Shown: positions 16,840 to 25,039 of the stretch, piece after piece
Layout of the letters: each line of letters begins with the position of its first letter
How positions within the stretch are numbered: the first letter of the stretch is position 1
NCBI RefSeq assembly: GCF_001636425.1
Contig: NZ_KV440953.1
Coordinates: 4,460,001-4,524,000 of the forward strand
Origin: Heyndrickxia acidicola
GTDB taxonomy: Bacteria; Bacillota; Bacilli; Bacillales; Bacillaceae_C
Direction of reading: 5' to 3'
Length of the DNA: 64,000 nt
Position numbers and translations under genes: made by a program
The notes under the pieces: model-generated
Told to the model about the DNA's origin: nothing
Seen by the model: the letters and a program-made list of their open reading frames with translations, nothing else
The model's database searches: none

Positions 16840-17706
16840 ATGCCTTCAACATTAAATCACCCGGTGAATGAAAACGAAACAATCAATAGGGATAGAAAAT
16901 CCTTCATTATAAGTGATGCAAAAACATCCAGCAGTTCCATGAACAGCCAAGATGCCTTAGCCCTGGAAACAAAGGATATAAAGGTTTATTACGGCAGTCA
17001 TCTGGCATTAAAGGGTGTTTCACTTGATTTTCCAAAGAATCAAGTAACAGCACTGATCGGCCCTTCCGGCTGCGGGAAATCCACTTTCTTGCGCAGTCTT
17101 AATCGAATGAACGATGAGATAGAAGGAGCCAGGACAGAAGGAAGCATTATTTATAAGGGCACCAATATAAATGATTCCAGTGTAAATACCTTTGAAGTAC
17201 GGAAAAACATTGGAATGGTATTTCAGCGTCCTAATCCTTTCCCTAAGTCAATCTATGAAAACGTGGCCTATGGTCCGAAGCACCATGGGATTAAAAATAA
17301 AAAAGTATTAGATGAAATTGTTGAAACAAGTCTGCGAAAAGCAGCCATTTGGGATGAAGTCAAGGACAGGCTGAATAAGTCCGCACTTGCTTTATCAGGC
17401 GGACAGCAGCAGCGTTTGTGCATTGCACGCGCATTGGCGATGGAACCGGATATCCTTTTGCTTGATGAACCGGCTTCCGCGCTGGATCCAATCTCTACAA
17501 GCAAGATTGAAGAACTGATCATGGAACTAAAACGGGAATACACCGTTATTATTGTGACCCATAATATGCAGCAGGCAGCGCGCATCTCTGACCGGACGGC
17601 CTTTTTCTATATGGGTGATCTAATTGAAGAAGACGAAACGTCTAAAATCTTCACTAACCCTGGAAAGAAACAGACAGAAGATTATGTCACTGGCCACTTT
17701 GGATAA
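16840..17706 (+). CDS. pstB: Phosphate ABC transporter ATPase PstB (first copy)
   Basis: A 288-residue ATPase. Walker A is GPSGCGKST, the signature is LSGGQQQRL, Walker B is [13 protein letters not shown], and the switch His is in VTHNMQQ. The N-terminus carries an extra stretch of about 42 residues, rich in Ser, Asn and charged residues, before the ABC core begins at [11 protein letters not shown]; the second copy lacks it. ATG 16840 lies eight bases after AAAGGAG. Two PstB paralogues in tandem are also found in B. subtilis (pstBA and pstBB); why both are kept is not evident. Confidence 0.93.
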   Translation: MPSTLNHPVNENETINRDRKSFIISDAKTSSSSMNSQDALALETKDIKVYYGSHLALKGVSLDFPKNQVTALIGPSGCGKSTFLRSLNRMNDEIEGARTEGSIIYKGTNINDSSVNTFEVRKNIGMVFQRPNPFPKSIYENVAYGPKHHGIKNKKVLDEIVETSLRKAAIWDEVKDRLNKSALALSGGQQQRLCIARALAMEPDILLLDEPASALDPISTSKIEELIMELKREYTVIIVTHNMQQAARISDRTAFFYMGDLIEEDETSKIFTNPGKKQTEDYVTGHFG

Positions 17707-17712
17707 TCTTTA

Positions 17713-17866
17713 AGGCTCTTTTCGTATATTTTGCTGCCGGCTGGACTCAATGATTAATAAACAAAGGATCTTAGCCTGTTATAACATCCGCGAAAAGATG
17801 TCGTGATGAAATATTAAACGAGTATTGGATCTGTGCGGAAATCAACAATCTATGCGAAAGCAGCCA
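17713..17866. mobile_element. Family C MITE-like element inside the pst operon (reverse orientation)
   Basis: The left end AGGCTCTTTTCGTATATTTT and the right end CAACAATCTATGCGAAAGCA (reverse complement TGCTTTCGCATAGATTGTTG) are the two terminal repeats of family C in reverse order. The inner motif CGAAAAGATGTCGTGATG is the complement of the CATC-type core shared by the other copies. Flanks TCTTTA and TCTTAA may be a decayed 6 bp target duplication. The element fills the gap between the two pstB genes, and its right end lies 12 bp before the AAAAGGAG of the second. Confidence 0.75.
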
Positions 17867-17890
17867 TTCTTAAAAAAGGAGATCATGCAG

Positions 17891-18676
17891 ATGACGACGG
17901 CAATCAAACAAGCAGAGAAAACCGAATCAATCATTAAGGCCGAGTCCTTGGACGTGTATTATGACCAGTTCCATGCTTTAAAAAACATTAATTTAAATAT
18001 GAAAAAAAATACTGTTACAGCCTTAATTGGACCTTCGGGGTGCGGAAAGTCTACTTTTCTTCGCACGCTTAACAGGATGAACGATTTGGTGGATGGATTC
18101 CGTGCCGAAGGAAATATTTGGATCGACAACTACAATATTTACGATCCAAAAACCGACGTAGTAAAGCTGCGAAGGGATGTTGGAATGGTGTTCCAGCGTC
18201 CGAATCCATTCCCTATGTCCATTTATGACAATGTCGCGTACGGACCGCGTATCCATGGTATTACAAAAAAGAAAGTGCTGGATGAAATCGTAGAAAAAAG
18301 TCTTCGCCAGGCAGCTTTATGGGACGACGTTAAGGACCGCCTGAACAGTTCAGCGATGGGAATGTCCGGCGGGCAGCAGCAGCGTCTCGTGATTGCTCGT
18401 GTACTAGCGATTGAGCCGGGAGTCATCCTGATGGATGAGCCGGCATCCGCACTGGATCCTATTTCCACTTCGAAAATTGAAGAGCTGATCCTTGAATTAA
18501 AAGAAAAATTTACGATTGTCATTGTCACGCACAGCATGCAGCAGGCAGCACGCGTTTCAGATGATACTGCCTTTTTCCTTAATGGCGAGGTCATTGAATA
18601 CGGAAATACCAATGATATTTTTACCCGCCCGGAAAAACAAGCGACAGAAGATTATATATCAGGCCGTTTCGGCTGA
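17891..18676 (+). CDS. pstB: Phosphate ABC transporter ATPase PstB (second copy)
   Basis: A 261-residue ATPase with Walker [10 protein letters not shown], signature MSGGQQQRL, Walker [13 protein letters not shown] and VTHSMQQ. It is very similar to the first copy in the ABC core but shorter at the N-terminus. I prefer ATG 17891, nine bases from AAAAGGAG; ATG 17885 is only three bases away. Upstream in-frame codons run through the family C element. The gene is followed by phoU after 35 bp. Confidence 0.93.
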   Translation: MTTAIKQAEKTESIIKAESLDVYYDQFHALKNINLNMKKNTVTALIGPSGCGKSTFLRTLNRMNDLVDGFRAEGNIWIDNYNIYDPKTDVVKLRRDVGMVFQRPNPFPMSIYDNVAYGPRIHGITKKKVLDEIVEKSLRQAALWDDVKDRLNSSAMGMSGGQQQRLVIARVLAIEPGVILMDEPASALDPISTSKIEELILELKEKFTIVIVTHSMQQAARVSDDTAFFLNGEVIEYGNTNDIFTRPEKQATEDYISGRFG

Positions 18677-18711
18677 TAAAACGACTAAAAAAACAACGGG
18701 GGTTGGTCTAC

Positions 18712-19371
18712 ATGGTAACAAGACGTTTGTTTGAGGAAAGATTGCAAGGCCTACATGAATCCTTGCTGACAATGGGTGTCCTGGTGGAAGAATCTATTTT
18801 TAAAAGCGTTAAATCGCTAGTAGAAAGAGATTCGGAATTAGCAAGCGATGTTGTTACGAATGACCAGCGCATTAATGAACTAGAAGTAGAAATTGAAAAA
18901 AAATGCTTTGAGCTGATCGCAACACAGCAGCCGGTCGGAAGCGATCTCCGCCAGATTGGTACAATGCTGAAGGTTTCAACAGACCTGGAAAGAATGGCAG
19001 ACCATGCCGTCAGCATTGCGAAAACCACTCTTCGCCTCCAGGGTGAAGCTTATATCAAGCCGCTGATTGACATCCCTAGAATGGGAGAGCTTGTTAAACA
19101 AATCGTACGTGACGGCCTTGAAGCCTATATCGAGCTCGATCAGGAAAAAGCGGTAGAAGTGGCGAAAAAAGATGATCAGATCGATGCGCTGTATTCCCAA
19201 ATTTTCATAGAATTGATTGATTTGATGAAGAAGGATGCCCAGCATATTAATCAGGCTTCTAATTTTCTGCTGGTTGCCCAGCACCTGGAGCGGATTGGTG
19301 ACTATGTCACGAACGTTTGCGAATGGATTGTTTACATGAAGACGGCCAATCTGGTTGATTTAAATAAATAA
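18712..19371 (+). CDS. phoU: Phosphate transport accessory protein PhoU
   Basis: A 219-residue, all-helical cytoplasmic protein formed by two three-helix bundles. Metal-binding ExxxD-type motifs are seen in the paired segments TDLERMADHAVSIA and QHLERIGDYVTNVCEW. PhoU limits phosphate uptake through PstSCAB and can signal to PhoR. ATG 18712 follows GGGGG with nine bases; an in-frame TTG at 18703 overlaps the site. It is the last gene of the pst operon and has a terminator. Confidence 0.93.
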   Translation: MVTRRLFEERLQGLHESLLTMGVLVEESIFKSVKSLVERDSELASDVVTNDQRINELEVEIEKKCFELIATQQPVGSDLRQIGTMLKVSTDLERMADHAVSIAKTTLRLQGEAYIKPLIDIPRMGELVKQIVRDGLEAYIELDQEKAVEVAKKDDQIDALYSQIFIELIDLMKKDAQHINQASNFLLVAQHLERIGDYVTNVCEWIVYMKTANLVDLNK

Positions 19372-19387
19372 TTTCTAGGCTGACAAA

Positions 19388-19419
19388 AACGGCGTGCAGG
19401 CATTTTGCACGCTGTTTTT
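19388..19419 (+). terminator. Intrinsic terminator of the pst-phoU operon
   Basis: AACGGCGTGCA and TGCACGCTGTT form an 11 bp stem with one G-T pair and a seven-base loop, then TTTT. Confidence 0.9.
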
Positions 19420-19553
19420 ATGTGTATGGTAGTAATTATAAAAAATTGTAGGCGTGGCGGACATTTTATAGCCTGTCACTGTGCATAATAGAAACAGAAA
19501 CACGGCTCCATGCGTCCAAGTGGATAAAGGGGAAGGTGGGTACAAATACTCAG

Positions 19554-19649
19554 TTTACCCGATTAGACCCTATTTTCACCCGATTATCGCGTGATTTTAC
19601 CCGATTAACGCATACTTTTACCCGATTACTCCATGGTTTTACCCGATTA
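19554..19649. repeat. Phased array: ACCCGATTA core at exact 21 bp intervals, five copies
   Basis: CCCGATTA occurs at 19558, 19579, 19600, 19621 and 19642, always 21 bp apart and mostly preceded by TTTTA. The 12-13 bases between cores differ from copy to copy. One plus-strand frame reads FTRLxxx heptapeptides without stops through the array, but it has no start with a ribosome binding site. The array lies behind the phoU terminator in an 850 bp gap; apart from the array, element C1 and the next promoter I see nothing in that gap. Confidence 0.8.
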
Positions 19650-19885
19650 ATAAAAAAACATAAAATATCCGCTTTACATAGCTCATGAATATCCGTTATT
19701 TGCCCTTGATTCGAGTTACGGCTCATTTTTTTTATACAACTTTCCCCAAAAAGGTCTTTTTAATAGGAAAAAGAAAAGTTAATCTGAGCATGTGAACCTC
19801 GAAATGTTCTTCTTCCTTATTGCTGTGCTGCCGCAAGGTGATCTCGCTCCGAAATTTGCCAACAACCAAAATCTCTTTTTACAGA

Positions 19886-20040
19886 AGGCTGTTTTTGCAT
19901 AGATTGGTGTGCTTTCGCAAAAGTCCGTTTGAAGTAGTCATCGTGGCATCTTTTCATCTAAAGTCATTTAGTTTGCAATCTAATTCTGTGTATCCTAGAT
20001 TCATTTATACAAGTAGCAACAAAGTTTACGAAAAGAGCCT
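19886..20040. mobile_element. Family C MITE-like element
   Basis: The left end AGGCTGTTTTTGCATAGATT and the right end AAAGTTTACGAAAAGAGCCT form about 24 bp imperfect terminal inverted repeats. The inner core CATCGTGGCATCTTTTC is shared with the other copies. Flanking hexamers TACAGA and TACATA match at five of six bases, consistent with an old target duplication. There is no coding capacity. Confidence 0.78.
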
Positions 20041-20086
20041 TACATAAAAAAAAGCGAAAATAACCCCGTTTAGTATGAATTTATGG

Positions 20087-20170
20087 TATGATATATGCAA
20101 CTAAATAAATCGTAATGGGAGGAGCCTGTCACCAAGGGATATTTATGTCCTTTGGCGGCAGGCTCTTTTT
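20087..20170 (+). promoter_or_regulatory. Promoter and leader terminator of the ArsB/NhaD-type transporter gene
   Basis: TATGAT at 20087-20092 is a likely -10 box; no good -35 is visible. The short leader then forms GAGCCTG / CAGGCTC (20122-20128 and 20159-20165) enclosing CCAAGGGA / TCCTTTGG, followed by TTTTT. No gene on this strand precedes it for 750 bp, so this terminator lies within the leader and probably attenuates the transporter gene that starts at 20224. I do not recognise a known riboswitch. Confidence 0.5.
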
Positions 20171-20223
20171 GCATGTTTATTTTTCGGAAAATAAAACGAC
20201 CATAATGGAAAGGAAGTGATGAG

Positions 20224-21501
20224 GTGGAGAATCAGGCTTTGCTTGCAATTGGAATCTTCATTATTACGTATGGATTTATCATTTCAGAAAGGATTCACCG
20301 TACCATCGTTGCGATGCTGGGCGGCGGATGTATGGTGCTGTTTGGGATTGTGGGCCAAGAGACGGCTCTTGAGCATATTGATTTTAATACCCTTGGGTTA
20401 TTGATTGGTATGATGATCATTGTCAGCATCACTGCTGAGACGGGTGTTTTTAAATATGTGGCAATCTGGTCTGCAAAAAAAGTGAACGGAAAGCCATTGG
20501 CTATTCTTCTCGCCTTATCAATGATTACCGCCATAAGTTCAGCCTTTTTGGATAATGTCACAACGGTTTTATTGATGGTTCCCATTACTTTCAGCATCAC
20601 TAGGCAATTAAACTTATCGCCCATGCCTTTTTTGATTTCTGAAATATTGCTTTCCAATATCGGCGGGACAGCAACCATGATTGGCGATCCTCCCAATATC
20701 ATGATTGGAAGTGCCGTCCATTCGCTGACCTTTGGAGCATTTATTGCTAATTTAGCTCCTGTTATTGTGGTGATTATTATTGTTACACTACTGATATTAG
20801 TGGGCATTTACCGCAAACAGCTCCGTGTGGATGACCGGGTACGCCAAAGAATAATGGAATTAAACGAGAAAGATGAAATTAGCAATCCTCGTTTAATGGT
20901 CAAATCGTTGATTATTCTCTTCCTTACGATCATAGGCTTCTTTTTACATCAGCTTATCGGAATTGAATCCGCGACAGTAGCACTGATCGGCGCATTTTTA
21001 TTGCTACTGCTATCAGGAGAACGCTATGTAGAAAAGTCATTAGCCAAAGTAGAATGGACGACAATCTTTTTCTTTGCAGGGCTGTTTGTTCTTGTTTCCG
21101 GATTGGAGGAAACAGGAGTGATTAAACAGGTTGCAACGTATGCGATCCATTTAACAGGCGGGAATGAGACGGCTACTGCATTTCTTGTACTTTGGCTCAG
21201 TGCCATTGCTTCCGCCTTCGTAGATAATATCCCGTTTGTTGCCACAATGATTCCTCTCATAAAAGATATGGGGGGAATGGGGATTTCCCACTTAGAGCCT
21301 CTATGGTGGAGCCTTTCTCTTGGAGCCTGCCTTGGAGGAAATGGCACCTTGATTGGAGCAAGCGCAAATCTTATAGTCGCAGGACTTGCAGGCAAAGAAG
21401 GGTACAAAATTTCGTTTAAACATTATTTTTTAATTGGTTTTCCATTAATGCTGGTGTCGATTTTGATTTCAATGGCCTATATTTATGTTCGTTATTTATA
21501 A
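20224..21501 (+). CDS. ArsB/NhaD-type ion transporter
   Basis: A 425-residue integral membrane protein with about ten to twelve hydrophobic helices. The two family repeats each carry a DN motif in a half-membrane loop: SAFLDNVTTVLLMVP and SAFVDNIPFVATMIP. It also contains ATMIGDPPNIMIGSA and NGTLIGASANLIVAG, the conserved hairpin segments of the ion transporter superfamily. Members move arsenite, Na+/H+ or anions; the substrate is not evident. It starts with GTG 20224 behind AAAGGAAG. The leader contains a terminator-like hairpin, which suggests conditional expression. There is no arsR or arsC next to it, so arsenic resistance is not supported. Confidence 0.8.
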   Translation: MENQALLAIGIFIITYGFIISERIHRTIVAMLGGGCMVLFGIVGQETALEHIDFNTLGLLIGMMIIVSITAETGVFKYVAIWSAKKVNGKPLAILLALSMITAISSAFLDNVTTVLLMVPITFSITRQLNLSPMPFLISEILLSNIGGTATMIGDPPNIMIGSAVHSLTFGAFIANLAPVIVVIIIVTLLILVGIYRKQLRVDDRVRQRIMELNEKDEISNPRLMVKSLIILFLTIIGFFLHQLIGIESATVALIGAFLLLLLSGERYVEKSLAKVEWTTIFFFAGLFVLVSGLEETGVIKQVATYAIHLTGGNETATAFLVLWLSAIASAFVDNIPFVATMIPLIKDMGGMGISHLEPLWWSLSLGACLGGNGTLIGASANLIVAGLAGKEGYKISFKHYFLIGFPLMLVSILISMAYIYVRYL

Positions 21502-21603
21502 GAAGTATGGGACGTAGAGTGAGGAACAAAGAAAAAGGTATTATGAAGCTGAATGTGGAAATGTATCCCCAGTACAAAAATAATGTAAGGGCAGGGGAGA
21601 TTC

Positions 21604-21963
21604 ATGGGAAGAGTCATTGGTTTTGAGTTGAACAGTCAAGATCCTGAAAAAGCCGCAGCATTTTATTCGAATGTTTTTGGGTGGAAAATGACTGAACCCC
21701 AGTGGGAATACTGGCCAGCCGCAACGGGCGAAGAGAACAATACTGGAATCGATGGGGGAATCAGCAGAGGTCCAAGTGATTTTCCGCATGGAACGCGTAT
21801 TCACATTGAAGTTGAGTCGATGGAAGATGCCATTTCTAAAGCAGTAATCAATGGAGCCAGGATTGTAAGTGAAATAATGGAATTTGATGATTTTTTTCTG
21901 GCATACCTTGTTGATCCTGTCGGTCTGGGTATTGGCCTTGTTCAAAAAAAGCAAGATGAATAG
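21604..21963 (+). CDS. VOC (glyoxalase/bleomycin-resistance fold) family protein
   Basis: A 119-residue protein with two beta-alpha-beta-beta-beta modules. FELNSQDPEKAAAFYSNVFGWKM is the standard opening of the family and DPVGLGIGLVQ the standard ending, with HIEV in the second module. Members are metal-dependent enzymes or binding proteins; the single domain would dimerise. The first-strand metal ligand is not clearly conserved, so catalysis is uncertain. AGGGGAG precedes ATG 21604, and a terminator follows at once, so it is a single gene. Confidence 0.8.
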   Translation: MGRVIGFELNSQDPEKAAAFYSNVFGWKMTEPQWEYWPAATGEENNTGIDGGISRGPSDFPHGTRIHIEVESMEDAISKAVINGARIVSEIMEFDDFFLAYLVDPVGLGIGLVQKKQDE

Positions 21964-21987
21964 AGGGCTGCAGAAGCAGCCCTTTTC
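21964..21987 (+). terminator. Intrinsic terminator after the VOC gene
   Basis: AGGGCTGC and GCAGCCCT with a four-base loop followed by TTTTC. Confidence 0.88.
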
Positions 21988-22025
21988 TTATGGTCTTTTT
22001 TGTACAGAGTTACACTCAACGTTTT

Positions 22026-22203
22026 TCATAGAGGCTGTTTTCGCATAGATTGTTGCTTTTACGTATAAAGGATTTTTCCGTATGCCGTCTGTCTTCGTCG
22101 CATCTTTTCGAGTGCTATTCACCAGTATGATGACTGACTTCTATGTTTAAAATGGTATTTTTGTGCCCAATAGCAACAAAGTTTACAAAAAGAGCCTTCA
22201 TAG
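22026..22203. mobile_element. Family C MITE-like element with intact 6 bp target duplication
   Basis: TCATAG at 22026-22031 and again at 22198-22203 flanks the 166 bp element (22032-22197). The ends AGGCTGTTTTCGCATAGATT and AAAGTTTACAAAAAGAGCCT are imperfect inverted repeats; the inner core CTTCGTCGCATCTTTTCG is shared with other copies. It inserted just downstream of the MocR-like gene. This is the best-preserved copy for defining the element's borders. Confidence 0.85.
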
Positions 22204-22209
22204 AAAAGG

Positions 22210-23619
22210 CTAACGGAAAATGCCGATAAACCGATTCAATCCATCCCGCAATTGCTGCTCATTTAAGTAGGAATAACACAAACGGATCCATGAGTGATAT
22301 TCTCTAAGCGGATCGCAGATGGATCCGGGAACAAAGGAAATGGATTGCTCTATGCTTTTTTCAAGAAGTTTTTCCATTGATGGTGCCTCGGGCAGTGAAA
22401 TCCATAAATTAAAGCCCCCGGCCGGAGATGACCATTTCCAGCCCGTTTCAGCTAATTCTTCCTCCATTATGTTCTTGCGAATTTCAAGGGCGATCCGCAG
22501 CTTTTCTAAATGCTGCTGCAGTCTTTCGGAAAAGAAGTAATGCAAAAAGATTTTTTGGTTCAGCAAAGGCGTCCCGTTATCCGATAGTGATTTTGTTTTC
22601 ACAAGGCTTTTCATTAGGGGATGCCGGCAAGCGACTGTTGCAATGCTTAAGCCGGGGGCAATATACTTGCTGAAGCTTCTAATATAAATGACACATCCTG
22701 TAGTATCATAGCTGAAAAGCGGCAGGGGCGGCTTCTGGCCGAAATAGATATCCCGGTAAGGATCGTCCTCTATAAGCAGGCATTGATAGGAAGAAGCCAG
22801 CTCAATTAATTTTTTTCGCTGCTCTGGAGGGACCGTGTAGCCAGTCGGATTGTGAAAAGTAGGATTGAGATAAAAAAGGCGGGGCTTATACTTTTTCATC
22901 AGACTCTCTACCTGTTCCAATTGATAGCCATAAGGATGGATTTCGACGGGAAGGATGTCTGCACCTTGTCGCCTAAACACATCAATAGCAGGGCTGTAGG
23001 TTGGTCTTTCAATCAGAACCGTATCTCTTGGTTTTACCAGTAATCGTGCTGCTAAATCAATGGCCTCTTGTGAGCCGGCAGTGATTAATAGCTCATCCGC
23101 GTCCAAATGGAAATAGTATTCATCTGTGAAATAGCGGCAAAGAGCTTCACGAAGCTCCAAATCTCCCTGTATCGTAGAATATGTACCAAGCACTTTAGGA
23201 TATAGATCAAATACTTTTTTAACATAGGAAGATAAATAATGATTTGGCAATAGATTCGGGTCGAGCAAGGCCTTTGAGAATTGATATTCAGCCTTGACCT
23301 GATGGATTTCAGAAAGACTGTTTTCATAGACACAAGCAGAAATTATGGGGTTTTGCTGTGTATCAATGAGCATCAGGCTGTCCGGCAAAACATAGTACCC
23401 GGATTTATCCTTTACAAATACTTTTTTATTCAGTTTAAGCAATTGAAAGGCTTTAAAGACCGTTAACCGGTGCACGTCAAGCTGGTTCGCGAGTTCTCTG
23501 ATAGAAGGGAGCTTTTCGTGTGCCGCCCATTCCCCTCTGCGAATCCTTTCCAGAAGATAATCATAAACCTGTTCATAGAGCTTCTCTGCAGGGGCATTTG
23601 AGTGTACCGTTTTTTTCAT
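22210..23619 (-). CDS. MocR/GabR-type regulator (GntR winged helix fused to aminotransferase fold)
   Basis: A 469-residue regulator. Residues 12-78 form a GntR winged helix (LPSIRELANQLDVHRLTVFKAFQLL). From about residue 105 onward the protein follows a class I aminotransferase that holds pyridoxal phosphate: TAGSQEAIDLAARLL, the Asn in NPTFHNPTG, EDDPYRDIYF, and the lysine in IRSFSKYIAPGL. Such regulators sense PLP plus an amino compound and control neighbouring metabolic or transport genes. It is divergent from an EamA-family transporter, its likely target. A direct repeat in the promoter gap may be its operator. The start ATG at 23619 follows an AAAGGAGG-type site. Confidence 0.9.
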   Translation of the reverse strand: MKKTVHSNAPAEKLYEQVYDYLLERIRRGEWAAHEKLPSIRELANQLDVHRLTVFKAFQLLKLNKKVFVKDKSGYYVLPDSLMLIDTQQNPIISACVYENSLSEIHQVKAEYQFSKALLDPNLLPNHYLSSYVKKVFDLYPKVLGTYSTIQGDLELREALCRYFTDEYYFHLDADELLITAGSQEAIDLAARLLVKPRDTVLIERPTYSPAIDVFRRQGADILPVEIHPYGYQLEQVESLMKKYKPRLFYLNPTFHNPTGYTVPPEQRKKLIELASSYQCLLIEDDPYRDIYFGQKPPLPLFSYDTTGCVIYIRSFSKYIAPGLSIATVACRHPLMKSLVKTKSLSDNGTPLLNQKIFLHYFFSERLQQHLEKLRIALEIRKNIMEEELAETGWKWSSPAGGFNLWISLPEAPSMEKLLEKSIEQSISFVPGSICDPLREYHSWIRLCYSYLNEQQLRDGLNRFIGIFR

Positions 23620-23662
23620 AAAAGACCTCCTTTTCTGCCATTATACAAGATTATTCTGAAAA

Positions 23663-23690
23663 CTGTTCTGTTGATTTTCATCTGTTCTGT
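23663..23690. promoter_or_regulatory. Direct-repeat operator candidate between the MocR-like gene and the EamA gene
   Basis: CTGTTCTGT is present at 23663-23671 and again at 23682-23690, 19 bp apart. MocR-type regulators are known to bind spaced direct repeats in divergent promoters, so this is a reasonable operator. It has not been tested against other sequence. Confidence 0.5.
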
Positions 23691-23823
23691 ACCTTGGGAT
23701 TTATGATGGAAGTAAGAAAAACAAAAAGCTGTTGTGAAGAAGGGCTATAAAGGGTTTTGTCCTTTATGCGTACAGCACAATTTTTGCGAAAGCAGCCCTA
23801 GTAGAAGAAAAGGAGGAATTGAT

Positions 23824-24762
23824 TTGGTACTGTTCAATTATGTCTTAATGTGCCTTATATTCGGAACCACTTTTTTAGCCATTAAGGTGGGGGTTGATGC
23901 GGGAGCGCCGCCCTTTTTCTCTGCAGGTCTCCGTTTCTTCCTGGCCGGAAGTATATTATTTTTATGGATGGTACGGCAAAGAAAGGCGCGGTTTTCTCTA
24001 TTGCTGCGCAGGGAAATGGTCTTGACAGCGGCAGGCCTAACCTTTGGAACGTTTGCAATTTTGTATTGGTCTGAACAATATTTAAGCTCTGGAATTGCAG
24101 CGATTCTTTCCGCAACAGGGCCGCTCATTACTCTGCTTCTTCAGGCAGCGATTTCACGAAAAAGACTTTCTGTCACATCGATTGCAGGATGTATCACGGG
24201 AATGGCAGGGGTCATTTTGCTTTTACTGCCTGGATTAATGATTAAAGTAAGCAGGCTTTGGGTTTTTGGCTGCATCGCAATCATGTTGAGCCAATTCTTC
24301 TATTCTGCTGGGGCTGTGTATTCCAAACGTGTTGTCCAGCGGTTTCAAAATACATCTCCCATTGCATTGAATGCTGCCCAGATGATTTATGGAGGAGCGA
24401 TGCTGTTTGTTTTATCATTGTTTACGGAACATGTGCATATCAGCTCCATGCTGACACTAAAGGCACTTTTTTCACTTATCTATTTAATCGTTATTGGTTC
24501 CATGGTGGCACACACCATTTTCTATTGGCTCGTGGCAAAAACCAATCCGGTATTTCCGTCCACCTGGCTTTATATCTCGCCTTTAATAGCCTTGCTCCTT
24601 GGAGCCATTTTAAACAAAGAGCCCCTTTCTTTTCTCTCGTTCATCGGGGGATTCACGATAATCATAGGAATTGTTTTGGTGAATAAAGATTATTTCAGGC
24701 AAATGGCTGGAAAAAAACGAATTCAGATAGTGAGTCGCGAAAAGCCGTCTCCTCCTGTTTAA
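23824..24762 (+). CDS. EamA/DMT-family transporter
   Basis: A 312-residue membrane protein with ten predicted helices in two EamA repeats (about residues 5-135 and 150-285). The N-terminal GTTFLAIKVGVDAGAPPFFSAGLRF and the second-half SMVAHTIFYWLV...SPLIALLLG are typical. Members export amino acids or related metabolites. The TTG at 23824 is the probable start because AAGGAGG lies seven bases upstream; the longer frame from ATG 23734 runs through what looks like the end of a family C remnant. Divergent from a MocR-like regulator, which suggests induction by an amino compound or pyridoxal derivative. Confidence 0.82.
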   Translation: MVLFNYVLMCLIFGTTFLAIKVGVDAGAPPFFSAGLRFFLAGSILFLWMVRQRKARFSLLLRREMVLTAAGLTFGTFAILYWSEQYLSSGIAAILSATGPLITLLLQAAISRKRLSVTSIAGCITGMAGVILLLLPGLMIKVSRLWVFGCIAIMLSQFFYSAGAVYSKRVVQRFQNTSPIALNAAQMIYGGAMLFVLSLFTEHVHISSMLTLKALFSLIYLIVIGSMVAHTIFYWLVAKTNPVFPSTWLYISPLIALLLGAILNKEPLSFLSFIGGFTIIIGIVLVNKDYFRQMAGKKRIQIVSREKPSPPV

Positions 24763-24804
24763 GAGCAAAGTGAGGACCTCTTTCATGTCCAATTAGTTTC
24801 CTGA

Positions 24805-24828
24805 AAACTCGCTTTAAGCGAGTTTTTT
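24805..24828 (+). terminator. Intrinsic terminator after the EamA gene
   Basis: AAACTCGCTT and AAGCGAGTTT with a single-base loop, then a T run. Confidence 0.85.
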
Positions 24829-24993
24829 TAGTGTGCAGGATAGGAGAACGAATGTGCAAATCCGGATATAACGACATCTTTATTCGCCCCAATTTTAGTG
24901 TTTTCATAAAACAAAAAAACTGCATGTATGTAAAAGCTGACGAATGGAATAGCTTGACCATCCATAACACTTTCCCTACAATAGCAGTAACAT

Positions 24994-25013
24994 ATATGCG
25001 CATATACTCATAT
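24994..25013 (+). promoter_or_regulatory. Candidate operator of the CzrA-like sensor
   Basis: The 20 bp imperfect palindrome ATATGCGCATATACTCATAT lies 26 bp before the sensor start, with mismatches only at two symmetric pairs. ArsR-family zinc sensors bind such ATATG/CATAT palindromes to repress their own operon. Confidence 0.55.
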
Positions 25014-25039
25014 AGTGAGTGTACTAGGAGTGATCCCAT

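Noticed and set aside
17825-17890. N-terminal extension of the second PstB
   Set aside because: The extra codons translate the end of the family C element; ATG 17891 has the ribosome binding site.
19820-20047. Gene of 75 codons at the family C element
   Set aside because: The frame lies almost entirely inside a MITE-like element and lacks a start signal.
20122-20170. A known riboswitch (for example yybP-ykoY or c-di-AMP type) before the ArsB/NhaD gene
   Set aside because: The leader is too short and none of the conserved riboswitch cores is visible; only a terminator hairpin is supported.
20224-21501. Arsenite resistance operon
   Set aside because: Only the transporter fold is present; no arsR, arsC or arsA is adjacent, and the family includes Na+/H+ and anion transporters.
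23734-23823. N-terminal extension of the EamA transporter from ATG 23734
   Set aside because: The extra 30 residues are Cys-rich and unlike the family, and AAGGAGG sits correctly before the TTG at 23824.
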